Notes under the pieces: model-generated
Told to the model about the DNA's origin: nothing
Databases searched by the model: none
Seen by the model: only the letters and a program-made list of their open reading frames with translations
From: Siccirubricoccus phaeus
GTDB taxonomy: Bacteria; Pseudomonadota; Alphaproteobacteria; Acetobacterales; Acetobacteraceae
Length of the DNA stretch: 64,000 nucleotides
Direction: 5' to 3'
NCBI RefSeq assembly: GCF_008360935.1
Contig: NZ_SRXO01000019.1
Location: forward strand, 48,579 to 112,578
Shown: positions 18,131 to 27,830 of the stretch, one piece after another
How positions within the stretch are numbered: the stretch's first letter is position 1
How the letters are laid out: each line of letters starts with the position of its first letter
Program-made: the position numbers and the translations under genes

Positions 18131-19285
18131 ATGCGGTTAATTCGGCTGGCGACTTATCTCGCATTGCTTTGCCAATTTCTGTCACCTGCGGCCGAGGCTC
18201 AGCCAAGATTGGTGGTGGATGGCGAGCAGCAGACGCTCTATTCTTGGCAGTCCGCCCGGTGCGAAGACGAATACATTCCGGACAGCCCCGCCAGGGCGTT
18301 CCGCCGCGCCGATGGCCAGGTGGCGCTGATCGCCACCCACCGCGAGAATTGGATGATGGTGGGACCGGATTTCACCCAGCTCCGCCCGGTCTGCCGCTCC
18401 ATCCTGCCCCGCGCCGCCTATCAGCCGCTGGGGCTCAACCTGCTCTGGATCCAGGGGATCTATACGCCGGACGGCCGGCATGTGGCGGCGCTGCTGAGCC
18501 ATGACCGGAGCGCACCCACCAAGCGGGCTGGCTGCGTCCCGGACCCGAGCCGCAGGACGGCCAGATGCTGGCTGAACGACATCCTCGCTGCCGTCTCGGA
18601 CGATATGGGCGAGAGCTTCCGGCTGCTGCCGCCCGGGGAGCGGCTGGTCGCCAGCCTCGGCGACGCCTATCCGAGCAACGGGACGCACCGCTTCGGCGTC
18701 TTCACCCTGAGCAATATCGCGCAGGGGCCGGACGGCTTTCACTACGTGATCGCCGCCGCGGAGGGGGATGGGATCCAGCGGCCGGGCAATTGCCTGCTGC
18801 GCAGCCAGGACCCGATGCGGCCGGAATTGTGGCGCGCCTGGGACGGCACCGATTTCACCGTGGACATGCGGCACCCGGGGACGCCGCAGCCCTGTGCCGT
18901 GCTGCCCTCGGCCAGCCTGCCGAGCGAGGTCCGTTCGCTGCTGTGGGATGCGAGGCAGCGGAGCTGGATCGCCGTCTTCCAGACGCGCCGCCGCGATCCG
19001 GCCAGCGGGCAGGCCTGGACGGGCATCGCCTACAGCGTCTCCCCCGACCTGTTCCGCTGGGGACCGCCGGTCCCCTTGCTGCAGGCCCCGACGCGGGCGC
19101 GGGAGGGTGGGGCGCGCTCCTTCATCGCCTACCCGTCCCTGATCGACCCGGCCAGCCGGTCGCGCAATTTCGACACGCTGGAGGGTGATGCGCCGCTGCT
19201 CACCTTCGCGGTCCGGCATCTCGACCGGGCCGGCCGGGGCTCCATGAACCGCGACATCGGCTATGTCCGGCTGCGGGTGCAGTGA
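18131..19285 (+). CDS. Secreted protein of unknown function (possible propeller fold)
   Basis: The 384-residue product has a clear Sec signal (MRLIRLATYLALLCQFLSPA, cleavage near AEAQ). The mature part has several Cys and repeated strand-turn patterns with Asp/Trp-rich turns (GPDGFHYVIAA, SQDPMRPELWRAWDG, WDARQRSWIAVFQTRR, YSVSPDLFRWGPP), which vaguely resemble sialidase/glycosidase-type beta-propellers; this is a weak impression. I chose the ATG at 18131, with GTGGAG eight bases upstream, because it starts at the signal. A TTG at 18059 would add 24 residues before it. It is divergent from the glycosyltransferase. Confidence 0.7.
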   Translation: MRLIRLATYLALLCQFLSPAAEAQPRLVVDGEQQTLYSWQSARCEDEYIPDSPARAFRRADGQVALIATHRENWMMVGPDFTQLRPVCRSILPRAAYQPLGLNLLWIQGIYTPDGRHVAALLSHDRSAPTKRAGCVPDPSRRTARCWLNDILAAVSDDMGESFRLLPPGERLVASLGDAYPSNGTHRFGVFTLSNIAQGPDGFHYVIAAAEGDGIQRPGNCLLRSQDPMRPELWRAWDGTDFTVDMRHPGTPQPCAVLPSASLPSEVRSLLWDARQRSWIAVFQTRRRDPASGQAWTGIAYSVSPDLFRWGPPVPLLQAPTRAREGGARSFIAYPSLIDPASRSRNFDTLEGDAPLLTFAVRHLDRAGRGSMNRDIGYVRLRVQ

Positions 19286-19300
19286 GCGGCGGGGCCGGGC

Positions 19301-20338
19301 TCAGGCCCGGCCGATGCCCTTGTTCACCAGCGAGAGGTCGTAGGCCTTCTTCCAGTCCAGGTCGCGCGGCAGCACCCCCACCTCCGCCACCGCGGCATGG
19401 AAGCGCTGCCAGCGCGCCTCCGTCATCGCGCCGATGCCGAGCGTCGCGGCATCGCCGGAGCGGACGATGCCGGCCTCGTTCATCATCCGCGTGCCGAAGG
19501 CGATCAGCTCGTCCCCCATCTCCGGATTGGCCGATTTGATCAGCGCATTGGCCGGCGCCGTGTCGAAGCCGCCGGCCGGGCCTTGCAGATACTGGTCCCA
19601 GCCCTTCAGGCTGGCATCGACGAAGCGCTGCACGACCTCGCGCTTCTCGCTCAGCGTCCGCACGCCGATATTGATGGTGGTGCCGTAATTCTCGAAGCCG
19701 GCATCGTGCACCAGCAGCGTATCCGGCGTGACGCCGGCCTGGCGGAGGGAGAAGGGCTCGCTGCCCAGATAGCCCTGCTGGATGAGCTGCCTGTCCGCCA
19801 GGAAGGGCTGCAGGTTGAAGGTGTAGGGGCGGATCTGCTCGTCCCGCAGCCCGTATTTCTTCGCCAGGAAGGGCCACCAGGTCACCCGCGTCTCGGCGCC
19901 GAGCAGGATGGTGCGGCCGCGCAGCGCCTCGAACCCGGTGAAGCCGGTGCCGGGATGCCCGATCAGCACCGACATGTCCTTCTGGAAGATGGCGGCGATG
20001 CAGAGGAAGGGGATGTTCTCCTTCACGAAATTCAGCGCGACGAGGCCGTTGCCCATGGCCATGTCCACCCGCCCGCCGAGCAGGAGCTGGGCCGGGTTGA
20101 CCTGCGGCCCGCCGGTCCGCAGCTCCACCTCCAGCCCCGCCTCCCGGTAGAGGCCGGCGGCCTGGGCCTGGTAGTAGCCGCCATGCTCCGCCTGGGCCCG
20201 CCAATTGGTGACGAAGGAGACGCGGTCCAGCCGGGGCTGGGCGCGGGCGGGGCCGGGGGCGGCCAGCAGCAGCGGCGCCCCGGCGCCGAGCAGGCCGAGC
20301 GCCGCGCGGCGCGAAACGGTGAAGCGTTGCACGGTCAT
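19301..20338 (-). CDS. NitT/TauT-type ABC transporter substrate-binding protein (NMT1/THI5-like)
   Basis: This is a periplasmic receptor of the SsuA/THI5 group, which serves ABC importers for taurine, sulfonates, nitrate, pyrimidine precursors and similar ligands. The 345-residue product has a twin-arginine-type signal (SRRAALGLLGAGAPLLLAA). The family opening follows (VSFVTNWRAQAEHGGYYQAQ), then GLYREAGLEVELRTGGPQVN and MAMGNGLVALNFVKENIPF. The start is supported by AAGGGGACC upstream. No permease or ATPase gene is adjacent. The 'AEHGGYYQA' pattern is common in pyrimidine/thiamine-precursor binders, but the ligand is uncertain. It converges on the secreted protein with a 15-base gap. Confidence 0.87.
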   Translation of the reverse strand: MTVQRFTVSRRAALGLLGAGAPLLLAAPGPARAQPRLDRVSFVTNWRAQAEHGGYYQAQAAGLYREAGLEVELRTGGPQVNPAQLLLGGRVDMAMGNGLVALNFVKENIPFLCIAAIFQKDMSVLIGHPGTGFTGFEALRGRTILLGAETRVTWWPFLAKKYGLRDEQIRPYTFNLQPFLADRQLIQQGYLGSEPFSLRQAGVTPDTLLVHDAGFENYGTTINIGVRTLSEKREVVQRFVDASLKGWDQYLQGPAGGFDTAPANALIKSANPEMGDELIAFGTRMMNEAGIVRSGDAATLGIGAMTEARWQRFHAAVAEVGVLPRDLDWKKAYDLSLVNKGIGRA

Positions 20339-20440
20339 GCCTTGGTCCCCTTCCCCCGGTCCTGGCCCTTGCCGCCCTGACGCGACAAAGGTGGCACAGG
20401 CCGGGCCCTGCGCAAGCGGCAGCGGCGGGAAACGGACCGG

Positions 20441-20533
20441 CCCCGGTCGGCAGCTTCAACCCACGGGTCCAAAACTCCCACCGGGGTCCGGGGCCAGGTC
20501 CTGGCCCCGGCGGGGGTTCGGGGCAGCGCCCCG
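20441..20533. repeat. R1 intergenic palindromic element, copy 4 (short)
   Basis: This copy has CCGGTCGGCAGCTTCAACCC, then CTCCCACCGGGGTCCGG, the palindrome GGGGCCAGGTCCTGGCCCC (~20490-20508) and a GGGGCAGCGCCCC hairpin (~20520-20532). It lies between two minus-strand genes. Confidence 0.65.
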
Positions 20534-20560
20534 ATCGTTCTTCCTGTTCTTTCTTCCAGT

Positions 20561-21010
20561 TCAGCCCCGCAGCCGCAGCGGCCGCAGCAGCAGCAGCGCC
20601 GTGCCCCAGCCCCAGGCGCCGTCATAGAGCAGCGCCCGCGCCCAGATCTGCCGGTTCCCGCCCGCCCAGAGCGGCAGGCCCTTCAGCGAGGCCACCAGGG
20701 TGAAGGCCACCAGCGTCGGCACCACCGCCCCGAAGAGCAGGCCGAAGAGCAGCGCCGGCACCGGCAGGGCCCGCAGCAGCAGCGCCAGCAGCGCGCCCCA
20801 GACCCCGCCCCAGAAGGCGATGGAGATCACCTGCGGCACCCCGAGGGGCGGCACCGGCGCCATGTTGAAGGGCGGCGGGACGCGGCCGAACAGCGCCACG
20901 GACGGCCCCAGCCCGTTGCCGACATGGTGCAGCAGGAAGGCGGTGCCCTGGTGGAAGACCAGCACCGCGACGAAGCCGGCGACGAAGCCGTACAGCATGG
21001 TCCTGGTCAT
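20561..21010 (-). CDS. Small membrane protein of unknown function
   Basis: The 149-residue product has four hydrophobic segments: residues ~5-28, ~60-82, ~84-107 and ~128-143. MTRTMLYGFVAGFVAVLVFHQG opens the first and a Pro-rich extracytoplasmic loop (PPPFNMAPVPPLGVPQ) comes before the second. It is related in pattern to small conserved membrane proteins common in this lineage. I do not know a function. It is divergent from the ThDP enzyme, with 176 bases between the starts. Confidence 0.7.
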   Translation of the reverse strand: MTRTMLYGFVAGFVAVLVFHQGTAFLLHHVGNGLGPSVALFGRVPPPFNMAPVPPLGVPQVISIAFWGGVWGALLALLLRALPVPALLFGLLFGAVVPTLVAFTLVASLKGLPLWAGGNRQIWARALLYDGAWGWGTALLLLRPLRLRG

Positions 21011-21186
21011 GGCGGCGAGCCCGGAGCCCCTTCATGCCGACCGGAAGCGGTCGGGGCGAAGGTCGTGCGCCGGGCCGGTAAAGTCCAGGGGCGGGCCGCG
21101 CCCCGCCGCCGGCCGCGCGCCCTTGCGGCGGCGCCCCGGCTCGCGCACCTTGCCCCCGGCCATGTCCGGAAGGGAAGGATGACGCC

Positions 21187-22725
21187 GTGAACGGAGCCGA
21201 AAGCCTGGTGCACACCCTGCTGGGGAGCGGCGTCGATGTCTGCTTCACCAACCCCGGCACCAGCGAGATGCATTTCGTCGCGGCGCTGGACCGCATCCCC
21301 GGCATGAAATGCGTGCTCGGCCTGCAGGAGAACGTCGTCACCGGCGCCGCGGACGGCTATTGGCGCATGGCGGAGAAGCCCGCCGCGACGCTGCTGCATT
21401 GCGGCCCCGGCCTCGCCAACGGCCTGGCCGGGCTGCACGATGCGCGGCGGGCGCGCAGCGGCATCGTCAACATCGTCGGCGACCAGGCCGTCTATCACCG
21501 GCCCTTCGACGCGCCGCTGACCGCGGATACCGAGGGCTGGGCGCGCGGCGCTTCCGCCTTCGTCCGCACCGCGACGCGGACCGAGGACGTCGGTGCCGAT
21601 GCGGCGGTGGCGGTGCAGGCGGCGCGGACCTCGCCGGGCCAGGTGGCGACCTTGATCCTGCCCTCCGACAGCTCCTGGAACGAAGGCGGCGTGCCGGGCA
21701 AGGCGCTGCCCGTCCCCGCCGTGCCGCAGGCCGACCCGCATGCGGTGCGCAACGCCGCGAAGGTGCTGCGGGAGAAGAAGAACGTGCTGCTGCTGCTCGG
21801 CGGCCTGGCGCTGCGGGAGGCGGCGCAGCGCGAGGCGCAGCGCATCGCCGCCGCGACGGGGGCGAAGCTGCTGGCCGAGGGTTCCAACGCCCGCATCCAG
21901 CGCGGCCGCGGCCGGCTGATGCTGGACCGCGTGCCCTATGTGAACGAGCTGGCGGTGAAGGCCCTCGAATCCTACCAGCACATCATCCTGGTGAATGCCA
22001 GGGAGCCGATCGGCTTCTTCGGCTATCCCGGCCGCCCCAGCACCTTCTGGGCCCCGGGCTGCGAGCTGCATGTGCTGACCCGGCTGGAGCAGGACGCCGA
22101 ATCCGCCCTGCGCGCCCTGGCCGAGGAGCTCGCCGCCCCCGCCGCCGCCATGCCCGACCCCGGCCCGCGCCCGGAAGCGCCGCGCGGCGCGCTGAGCCCG
22201 GAGGGGCTGGCCCAAACCGTGGCGGCGCTGATGCCGGAGGACAGCGTCATCGTCGATGAGAGCGTGACCTATGGCCGCGGCTTCTTCCCGCAGACCTATG
22301 CCGCGCCCGCGCATGACTGGCTGCAGAATTGCGGCGGCGCCATCGGCTATGGCCCCCCCGTCGCGGTGGGCGCTGCCCTCGGCGCCGGCGGCCGCCGGGT
22401 GATCGCCCTGCAGGCGGATGGCAGCGCCATGTACACGCCCCAGGCGCTCTGGACCCAGGCGCGGGAGAAGCTGCCGGTGACCACCGTGCTGCTCTCCAAC
22501 CGCAAGTACCAGATCCTGATCGGCGAGTACCGCAATGTCGGCGCCAATCCCGGGCGGACGGCGATGGACATGCTGGACCTCGGCAACCCGGATATCGGCT
22601 GGGTGCAGCTGGCCAACAGCATGGGGGTGGAAGCCGCCCAGGCCAGCACGCTGGAAGGGCTGGGCGACCTGATGGCGCAGAGCTTCGCCCGGCCCGGCCC
22701 CTTCCTGATCGAATTGCTGATCTGA
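21187..22725 (+). CDS. ThDP-dependent enzyme, acetolactate synthase large-subunit-like
   Basis: This 512-residue thiamine-diphosphate enzyme carries all three ThDP-fold domains. The catalytic Glu is E48 in LQENVVTGAADG. The C-terminal ThDP/Mg site is LQADGSAMYTPQALWTQ, with ADG for the usual GDG, followed by LLSNRKYQILIGEYRNVG. Sequences of this type are usually named acetolactate synthase or benzoylformate decarboxylase-like; no small regulatory subunit is nearby, so a biosynthetic role is doubtful. The start is a GTG with AAGGA upstream; an ATG eight bases earlier is out of frame. A good terminator follows the stop codon. Confidence 0.85.
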   Translation: MNGAESLVHTLLGSGVDVCFTNPGTSEMHFVAALDRIPGMKCVLGLQENVVTGAADGYWRMAEKPAATLLHCGPGLANGLAGLHDARRARSGIVNIVGDQAVYHRPFDAPLTADTEGWARGASAFVRTATRTEDVGADAAVAVQAARTSPGQVATLILPSDSSWNEGGVPGKALPVPAVPQADPHAVRNAAKVLREKKNVLLLLGGLALREAAQREAQRIAAATGAKLLAEGSNARIQRGRGRLMLDRVPYVNELAVKALESYQHIILVNAREPIGFFGYPGRPSTFWAPGCELHVLTRLEQDAESALRALAEELAAPAAAMPDPGPRPEAPRGALSPEGLAQTVAALMPEDSVIVDESVTYGRGFFPQTYAAPAHDWLQNCGGAIGYGPPVAVGAALGAGGRRVIALQADGSAMYTPQALWTQAREKLPVTTVLLSNRKYQILIGEYRNVGANPGRTAMDMLDLGNPDIGWVQLANSMGVEAAQASTLEGLGDLMAQSFARPGPFLIELLI

Positions 22726-22732
22726 GAATTTG

Positions 22733-22757
22733 GCGGGGCCGGAGCGGCCCCGTTTTC
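22733..22757 (+). terminator. Rho-independent terminator after the ThDP enzyme
   Basis: A perfect 7-bp GC stem (CGGGGCC/GGCCCCG) with the five-base loop GGAGC is followed by TTTTCT, beginning eight bases after the stop codon. It is the clearest intrinsic terminator in the window. Confidence 0.65.
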
Positions 22758-22916
22758 TGACCGAGGGGGTGAGCTTGCGGGTTCCGCCGGGGTCGGGGAG
22801 GAGGGCGTGGCCGGCACGGCCGGCAACCACCGGCGGCGGCAGGGCGAGGCGGAGCGGCCGTTCTTCCCACTGATTTCCAAGGCTTTTCCTGCATTCGGCC
22901 GATAGGGCCGGGCACC

Positions 22917-22946
22917 TTGTCCGCAGGAATCTCGGTTCGATATAGA
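22917..22946 (+). promoter_or_regulatory. Candidate promoter of the RND efflux operon
   Basis: TTGTCC and TATAGA are separated by 18 bases in the AT-rich part of the 379-base gap that separates the ThDP enzyme's terminator from the adaptor gene. The implied leader is about 150 bases. Consensus match only. I see nothing else recognisable in the gap (22758-23104). Confidence 0.4.
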
Positions 22947-23104
22947 AAATATTTTGCCTGTCCGTGGTTTCAGGTTTCGGCCAATCTTCGAGTAAGCCAC
23001 TGAGGCCCAATGTAGCGTCGTCCGCATGGATCATCGGCGGGCCTGCCGCCCAAAGGATCGCGGCAGCCAGGAAGCGTGCGGCGCGTGGTGGGTCCTCGAA
23101 CGCA

Positions 23105-24475
23105 ATGAACATGTTGAACCAGCCGCCCCTTCCGGAGCCCCATCCGGGCGCGGCCTTCCCGGAGCGGCCGGCGGCCGAGGCCGCCCCGGCCCCGTCCGGC
23201 GCCGCCGCGGCGCCGGCGGCGGAAGGCGTGCGGGAGGCCGTGCCCGAGGCGAAGCCCGGCACCCGCCGCCGGCTGATCCTTGGCGCGCTGCTGCTGCTCC
23301 TCGCCGCCGGGGCCGGCTACTTCTATTACGCCGCACGGCAGGAGGCGCCGCTGCCTGCCTCCCCCGCCGCCACGGTGGCGGAGCCGCTCTCGCAGGGCGA
23401 ATTCCGCCTCTCCGACCACGAGATGCGGGCGCTGCGGATCGAGCCGATGCAGCTCCACGAATTCCGCGCCGAAAGGCTGGCGGAAGGCCGCATCGCCTAT
23501 AACGAGGACCGCTCCACCCCGGTCTTCTCCCCCTATAATGGCCGGGTGATGCGGGCCCAGGCCCGGCTGGGCGACACGGTCGCCGCCGGCGACACGCTGT
23601 TCGAGATCGAGACCACCGACCTCGCCGGCGCCGCCAACGACCTGCTCTCGGCGGCGGATGCGGCGAACAAGGCGCGCGCCACGCTGGACCAGGCGCGGCG
23701 CGAGGAAGCCCGGCAGCAGAGCCTGTTCAGCGCCCGCGCCGCTTCCCAGCGCGATGTGGAGCAGGCCCGCGTCGCCGCGATGACCGCCGCTTCCGACCTC
23801 CGCAGCGCCGAGGCGACCCTGGCCGCCGCCCGGGACAAGCTCCGCGTGCTCGGCCGCAGCGCGGAGCAGGTGGCGCGCATCGAGGCAACCCGCATGGTGC
23901 AGGCGCAGGTGCCGGTGACGGCGCCGATCGGCGGCACGGTGGTGCAGCGCCGCGTCGGCCCCGGCCAATGGCTTGCCACCGGCGCGGGCGATCCCGTCTA
24001 TACCATCGCGGATCTCTCCACCATGTGGCTGGTGGCCGCGGTGCGGGAGATGGACGCGCCGATGATCCGCACCGGCCAGCCGGTGGAGGTGACGGTCGGC
24101 GCCCTGCCGGGCCGGACCTTCGATGCCCGCATCACCATGGTGGGCGCCGGGCTGGATCCCTCCAGCCGCCGCCTGACCGTGCGCGCCGAGGTGCAGGACC
24201 CGGACCATCTCCTGAAGCCCGAGATGTTCGCCACCTTCCGCATCGCGGTCGGCGCCGGGGAGCAGAATGTCGGCGTGCCGGTGAATGCGGTGATCTATCG
24301 CGGCGCCGAGGCCTCCGTCTGGGTGGCGCTGGACGGCAACCGCTTCATCCTGCGGCGCATCAGGCCCGGCATCCGCGCCGGCGACATGCTGGAGGTGACG
24401 GAGGGGCTGAAGCCCGGGGAGAAGGTCGTCACCGGCGGCGCCCTCTTCATCGACCGCGCGGCCCGGATCGACTGA
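23105..24475 (+). CDS. RND efflux periplasmic adaptor (CusB/CzcB-like)
   Basis: This is the membrane-fusion subunit that links the RND pump at 24670 with the outer-membrane channel at 27831. The 456-residue product has a Pro/Ala-rich cytoplasmic N-terminus, one transmembrane helix at ~57-75 (LILGALLLLLAAGAGYFYY), a split lipoyl domain (VFSPYNGRVMRAQARLGDTV and VPVTAPIGGTVVQRRV), an alpha-helical hairpin at ~185-270 and the beta-barrel and membrane-proximal domains (LWLVAAVREMD, VRAEVQDPDHLLKPEMFA). The ATG at 23105 is chosen over the upstream open frame because the preceding codons are leader. It belongs to the metal-type (HME) adaptor class by resemblance; no His/Met-rich metal chaperone domain is present. 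Confidence 0.88.
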   Translation: MNMLNQPPLPEPHPGAAFPERPAAEAAPAPSGAAAAPAAEGVREAVPEAKPGTRRRLILGALLLLLAAGAGYFYYAARQEAPLPASPAATVAEPLSQGEFRLSDHEMRALRIEPMQLHEFRAERLAEGRIAYNEDRSTPVFSPYNGRVMRAQARLGDTVAAGDTLFEIETTDLAGAANDLLSAADAANKARATLDQARREEARQQSLFSARAASQRDVEQARVAAMTAASDLRSAEATLAAARDKLRVLGRSAEQVARIEATRMVQAQVPVTAPIGGTVVQRRVGPGQWLATGAGDPVYTIADLSTMWLVAAVREMDAPMIRTGQPVEVTVGALPGRTFDARITMVGAGLDPSSRRLTVRAEVQDPDHLLKPEMFATFRIAVGAGEQNVGVPVNAVIYRGAEASVWVALDGNRFILRRIRPGIRAGDMLEVTEGLKPGEKVVTGGALFIDRAARID

Positions 24476-24480
24476 CGCCC

Positions 24481-24600
24481 TGGTGTCCTGCCCGCTCCGT
24501 TCGCTGGATTTCCGGCGAACGGAGCGGACAAGCAGGCCACTGAAAACAAAGCCTGGTGTCCTGAGTCCGAAGTCCGCAGGGCTGCGGACTCAGGCCACCA
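24481..24600. repeat. R5 two-hairpin element, copy 1
   Basis: This ~120-base element lies between adaptor and pump genes. Hairpin one pairs CTCCGTTCGC with GCGAACGGAG around TGGATTTCCG. Hairpin two pairs CTGAGTCCG with CGGACTCAG around AAGTCCGCAGGGCTG. GGTGTCCTG-type words flank both. A second copy lies in inverted orientation at 37862-37981. Confidence 0.75.
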
Positions 24601-24669
24601 GCCCGGCGCGGCGGGCCGCGCCGGCCCCCTTTCGCTGCCTCATGCCGCCTGAGTTGCGGAAAGAACCCC

Positions 24670-27600
24670 ATGCGCCAGATCGTCTCCTTCGCCCTGCAGC
24701 GCCGGCCGCTGGTCATCCTGCTGTTCTTCGTCTTCATCGCGGTCGGGCTGGTCGGCTTTACCCGGCTGAACATCGAGGCCTATCCGGACCCGGTGCCGCC
24801 GCAGGTCGTCATCATCACCCAGAATCAGGGGCAGAGCGCGGAGGAGATCGAGCGCTACGTCACCATCCCGGTGGAGGTGGCGATGGCCGGGCTGCCCAAC
24901 CTCACCTCGGTGCGCTCCACCAGCCTGTTCGGGCTTTCGGACGTGCGGGTGCAGTTCAACTTCAACTACACCTATGAGCAGGCGCTGCAGCAGGTGCTGA
25001 ACCGCCTCTCGCAGATCGACGGGCTGCCGGAGGGGGTGCAGCCGCAGATCTCGCCGCTCTCGCCGATCGGCGAGATCATGCGCTACCGCCTGGTCGGGCC
25101 GCCCGGCTATTCGCTGGCGGACCTCAAGACGCTGCAGGACTGGGTGCTGGACCGCCGCTTCAAGCGGGTGCCGGGCGTGGTGGACGTCACCTCCTTCGGC
25201 GGGCTGACGAAGAGCTACAACGTCGTCATCGATCTGCGCCGGATGGCGGCGCATGGGCTCGGCCTGCCGCAGGTGATCGAAGCGGTGCGCGCCGGCAATG
25301 CCACGGTCGGGGCGGGGACCATCCGCATCGGGCCGCAGGCGGCGGTGGTGCAGGGCATCGGCCTGATCCGCGGCCTCGACGATATCCGCAACGTGGTCGT
25401 CTCCGCCGCTGCCGGCGGGGTGCCGGTGCTGCTCTCCGACATCGCCACGGTGGAGGTGGGGAATTTGCCGCGGCTCGGCATCGCCGGGCATGCGGAGGAT
25501 GACGATGTGGTGCTGGCCACCGTGCTGATGCGCCGCGGCGAGCAGACCCTGCCCACCATCCATGGCGTGCAGGCTGAGGTGAAGCGCATCAATGCCGGCG
25601 GCGTGCTGCCGCCCGGGGTGAAGATCGTCCCGCTCTATGACCGCGAGGATCTGGTGAAGCTCACCACCCGTACGGTGGTGCACAACATCATCGAGGGCGT
25701 TGCCCTCATCCTCATCATCCAGTGGCTCTTCCTCGGCGATTTCCGCGGCGCCATGGTGGTGGCGGCGACGATTCCCTTCGCCTTCCTCTTCGCCATCCTG
25801 CTGATGCTGAGCAAGGGGGAGAGCGCCAATCTGCTCTCCCTCGGCGCGCTGGATTTCGGCCTGCTGGTCGATGCCACCGTCATCATGGTGGAGAATATCT
25901 ACCGCCATCTCGGCCTCGCCCGCAGCCACGCGCATCGCTACGTGGCGCCGGCCAGTTCCCGCGACCTCTCCGGCCTCTCGCTGACCGTGCTGCGGGCGGC
26001 CGGCGAGGTGGACAAGGCGATCTTCTTCTCCGCCCTCATCATCATCGCCGCCTTCATCCCGCTCTTCACCCTGGGCGGGATCGAGGGGCGGATCTTCGGC
26101 CCGATGTCGAAGACCTATGCCTACGCCATCATCGGCGCGCTGCTCGCGACCTTCACCATCACCCCGGCCCTGGCTGCGGCGCTGCTGCGGGAGGACAGCC
26201 GGGAACGCGACACCCCGCTGGTGCGGGTGCTGCGCTGGGGGCATCAGCGGCTCTACGCCGCCGCCATGCGGGCCAGGGCGCTGTGCCTGCTGCTGGCGGC
26301 CGGGCTCTTCGCCGCCTCCCTCCTGCTGCTCTCCAGCCTCGGCGCGGAATTCCTGCCGACGCTGGAGGAGGGCAATCTCTGGGTCCGCGCCACCATGCCG
26401 GGCACGATCAGCCTGGAGGAAGGCAACGCCACGGTGAACCGCATCCGCGGCGTGCTGCTGGACTTCCCGGAAGTCATCACCGCCACCAGCCAGCAGGGCC
26501 GCCCGGATGACGGCACCGACAGCGCCGGCTTCTTCAACGCCGAATTCTTCCTGCCGCTGAAGCCGCCGGACCAGTGGACCACCGCCCGCAACCGCGATGG
26601 CCTGGTGCATGCCATGCAGGAGCGGCTGTCCCGCGAATTCGTCGGCATCGAATTCAGCTATTCCCAGGCGATTTCGGACAATGTCCAGGAGGCCGCCTCG
26701 GGCGTGAAGGGCGCCAACGCCATCAAGGTCTACGGGCCGGAGCTCGACATCATCGCCCGCAAGGCGGAGGAGATCCGCCAGGTGGTGGCGCAGGTGCCTG
26801 GTGTCGCGGACCTCGCCGTCTTCCGCTCGCTCGGCCAGCCGACCGTCGCGGTGCAGATCGACCGCGCCCGGGCGGCCCGCTACGGGCTTTCGGTGGATGA
26901 CGTCAACCAGGTCATCCAGGCGGCGATCGGCGGGCGGGAGGCCGGGCGGCTCTACGAGCCGGGAGGCGACCGCAATTTCCCCATCATGGTCCGGCTGGAC
27001 GCGCCCTTCCGGGACAACCTCGACGCCATCGGCCGCATCCCGGCGGGCGGGGATAGCGGCGCGACGCTGCGGGATGTGGCGAATATCCGCCTGGTCTCCG
27101 GCGTCTCCTACATCTACCGGGAGGATGCCAGCCGCTACGTGCCCATCCGCTTCAGCGTGCGCGGCCGCGATCCCGCCAGCACGGTGGCGGAGGCGCAGGC
27201 GGCGGTGGAGCGGCTGGTGGAGCTGCCCCCCGGCTACCGCCTCGACTGGCTGGGCGAGTTCCGCAACCTGCAGGAGGCGATCGGCAGGCTGACGGTGGTG
27301 GTGCCGGCGGCGCTCGGCCTGATCCTCGTGCTGCTCTACGTGCAGTTCAACAACCTCAGGGAGACGCTGCTGGTCTTCGGCATCGTGCCGATGTCCATCA
27401 CCGGCGGCGTCGCCGCGCTGGCCGTGGCGGGGCTGAATTTCAGCGTGCCGGCGGCCATCGGCTTCCTCGCCCTCTTCGGCATCACGGTGATGGAGGGCAT
27501 CATCATGCTCTCCCACTTCAACCATTTGCGGCTGGAGGGGATGCCCTGGCGGATGGCGCTGGACCAGGCGGGGCGGGACCGGATGCGGCCGGTCTTCATG

Positions 27601-27819
27601 ACCTGCTTCGCCAGCTTCACCGGGCTGCTGCCCATGGCGCTGGCCACTGGCATCGGCGCCGATGTACAGAAGCCGCTGGCGCTGGTGGTGGTGGGGGGCA
27701 TCGGGCTGGTGCCGCTCTTCATCCTGGTGGTCTTTCCCGCCGCCATCGACCTGTTCGGCAAGCCGCGCCACATCCGGCGCGCCGAGGCCCGGGCGGGGGC
27801 CGGGGCGGTGCGGGCGTGA
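24670..27819 (+). CDS. HME-type RND efflux pump (CusA/CzcA family)
   Basis: This is the proton-driven inner-membrane exporter of the tripartite system. At 1049 residues it has the family's full length and its twelve-helix duplicated plan, beginning IVSFALQRRPLVILLFFVFI. The HME signature in helix 4 is DFGLLVDATVIMVEN (~395-409), whose acidic residues carry protons. The N-terminal docking/porter loops (NQGQSAEEIERYVTIPVEVA, LTSVRSTSLFGLSDVRVQF) are typical. Family members expel Cu, Zn, Co, Cd or Ni, but many relatives act on organic substrates and I see no decisive metal-site Met residues. It begins after the R5 element, with GGAAAGAA upstream, and overlaps the channel gene region. Confidence 0.92.
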   Translation: MRQIVSFALQRRPLVILLFFVFIAVGLVGFTRLNIEAYPDPVPPQVVIITQNQGQSAEEIERYVTIPVEVAMAGLPNLTSVRSTSLFGLSDVRVQFNFNYTYEQALQQVLNRLSQIDGLPEGVQPQISPLSPIGEIMRYRLVGPPGYSLADLKTLQDWVLDRRFKRVPGVVDVTSFGGLTKSYNVVIDLRRMAAHGLGLPQVIEAVRAGNATVGAGTIRIGPQAAVVQGIGLIRGLDDIRNVVVSAAAGGVPVLLSDIATVEVGNLPRLGIAGHAEDDDVVLATVLMRRGEQTLPTIHGVQAEVKRINAGGVLPPGVKIVPLYDREDLVKLTTRTVVHNIIEGVALILIIQWLFLGDFRGAMVVAATIPFAFLFAILLMLSKGESANLLSLGALDFGLLVDATVIMVENIYRHLGLARSHAHRYVAPASSRDLSGLSLTVLRAAGEVDKAIFFSALIIIAAFIPLFTLGGIEGRIFGPMSKTYAYAIIGALLATFTITPALAAALLREDSRERDTPLVRVLRWGHQRLYAAAMRARALCLLLAAGLFAASLLLLSSLGAEFLPTLEEGNLWVRATMPGTISLEEGNATVNRIRGVLLDFPEVITATSQQGRPDDGTDSAGFFNAEFFLPLKPPDQWTTARNRDGLVHAMQERLSREFVGIEFSYSQAISDNVQEAASGVKGANAIKVYGPELDIIARKAEEIRQVVAQVPGVADLAVFRSLGQPTVAVQIDRARAARYGLSVDDVNQVIQAAIGGREAGRLYEPGGDRNFPIMVRLDAPFRDNLDAIGRIPAGGDSGATLRDVANIRLVSGVSYIYREDASRYVPIRFSVRGRDPASTVAEAQAAVERLVELPPGYRLDWLGEFRNLQEAIGRLTVVVPAALGLILVLLYVQFNNLRETLLVFGIVPMSITGGVAALAVAGLNFSVPAAIGFLALFGITVMEGIIMLSHFNHLRLEGMPWRMALDQAGRDRMRPVFMTCFASFTGLLPMALATGIGADVQKPLALVVVGGIGLVPLFILVVFPAAIDLFGKPRHIRRAEARAGAGAVRA

Positions 27820-27830
27820 GGGGCGGGGGC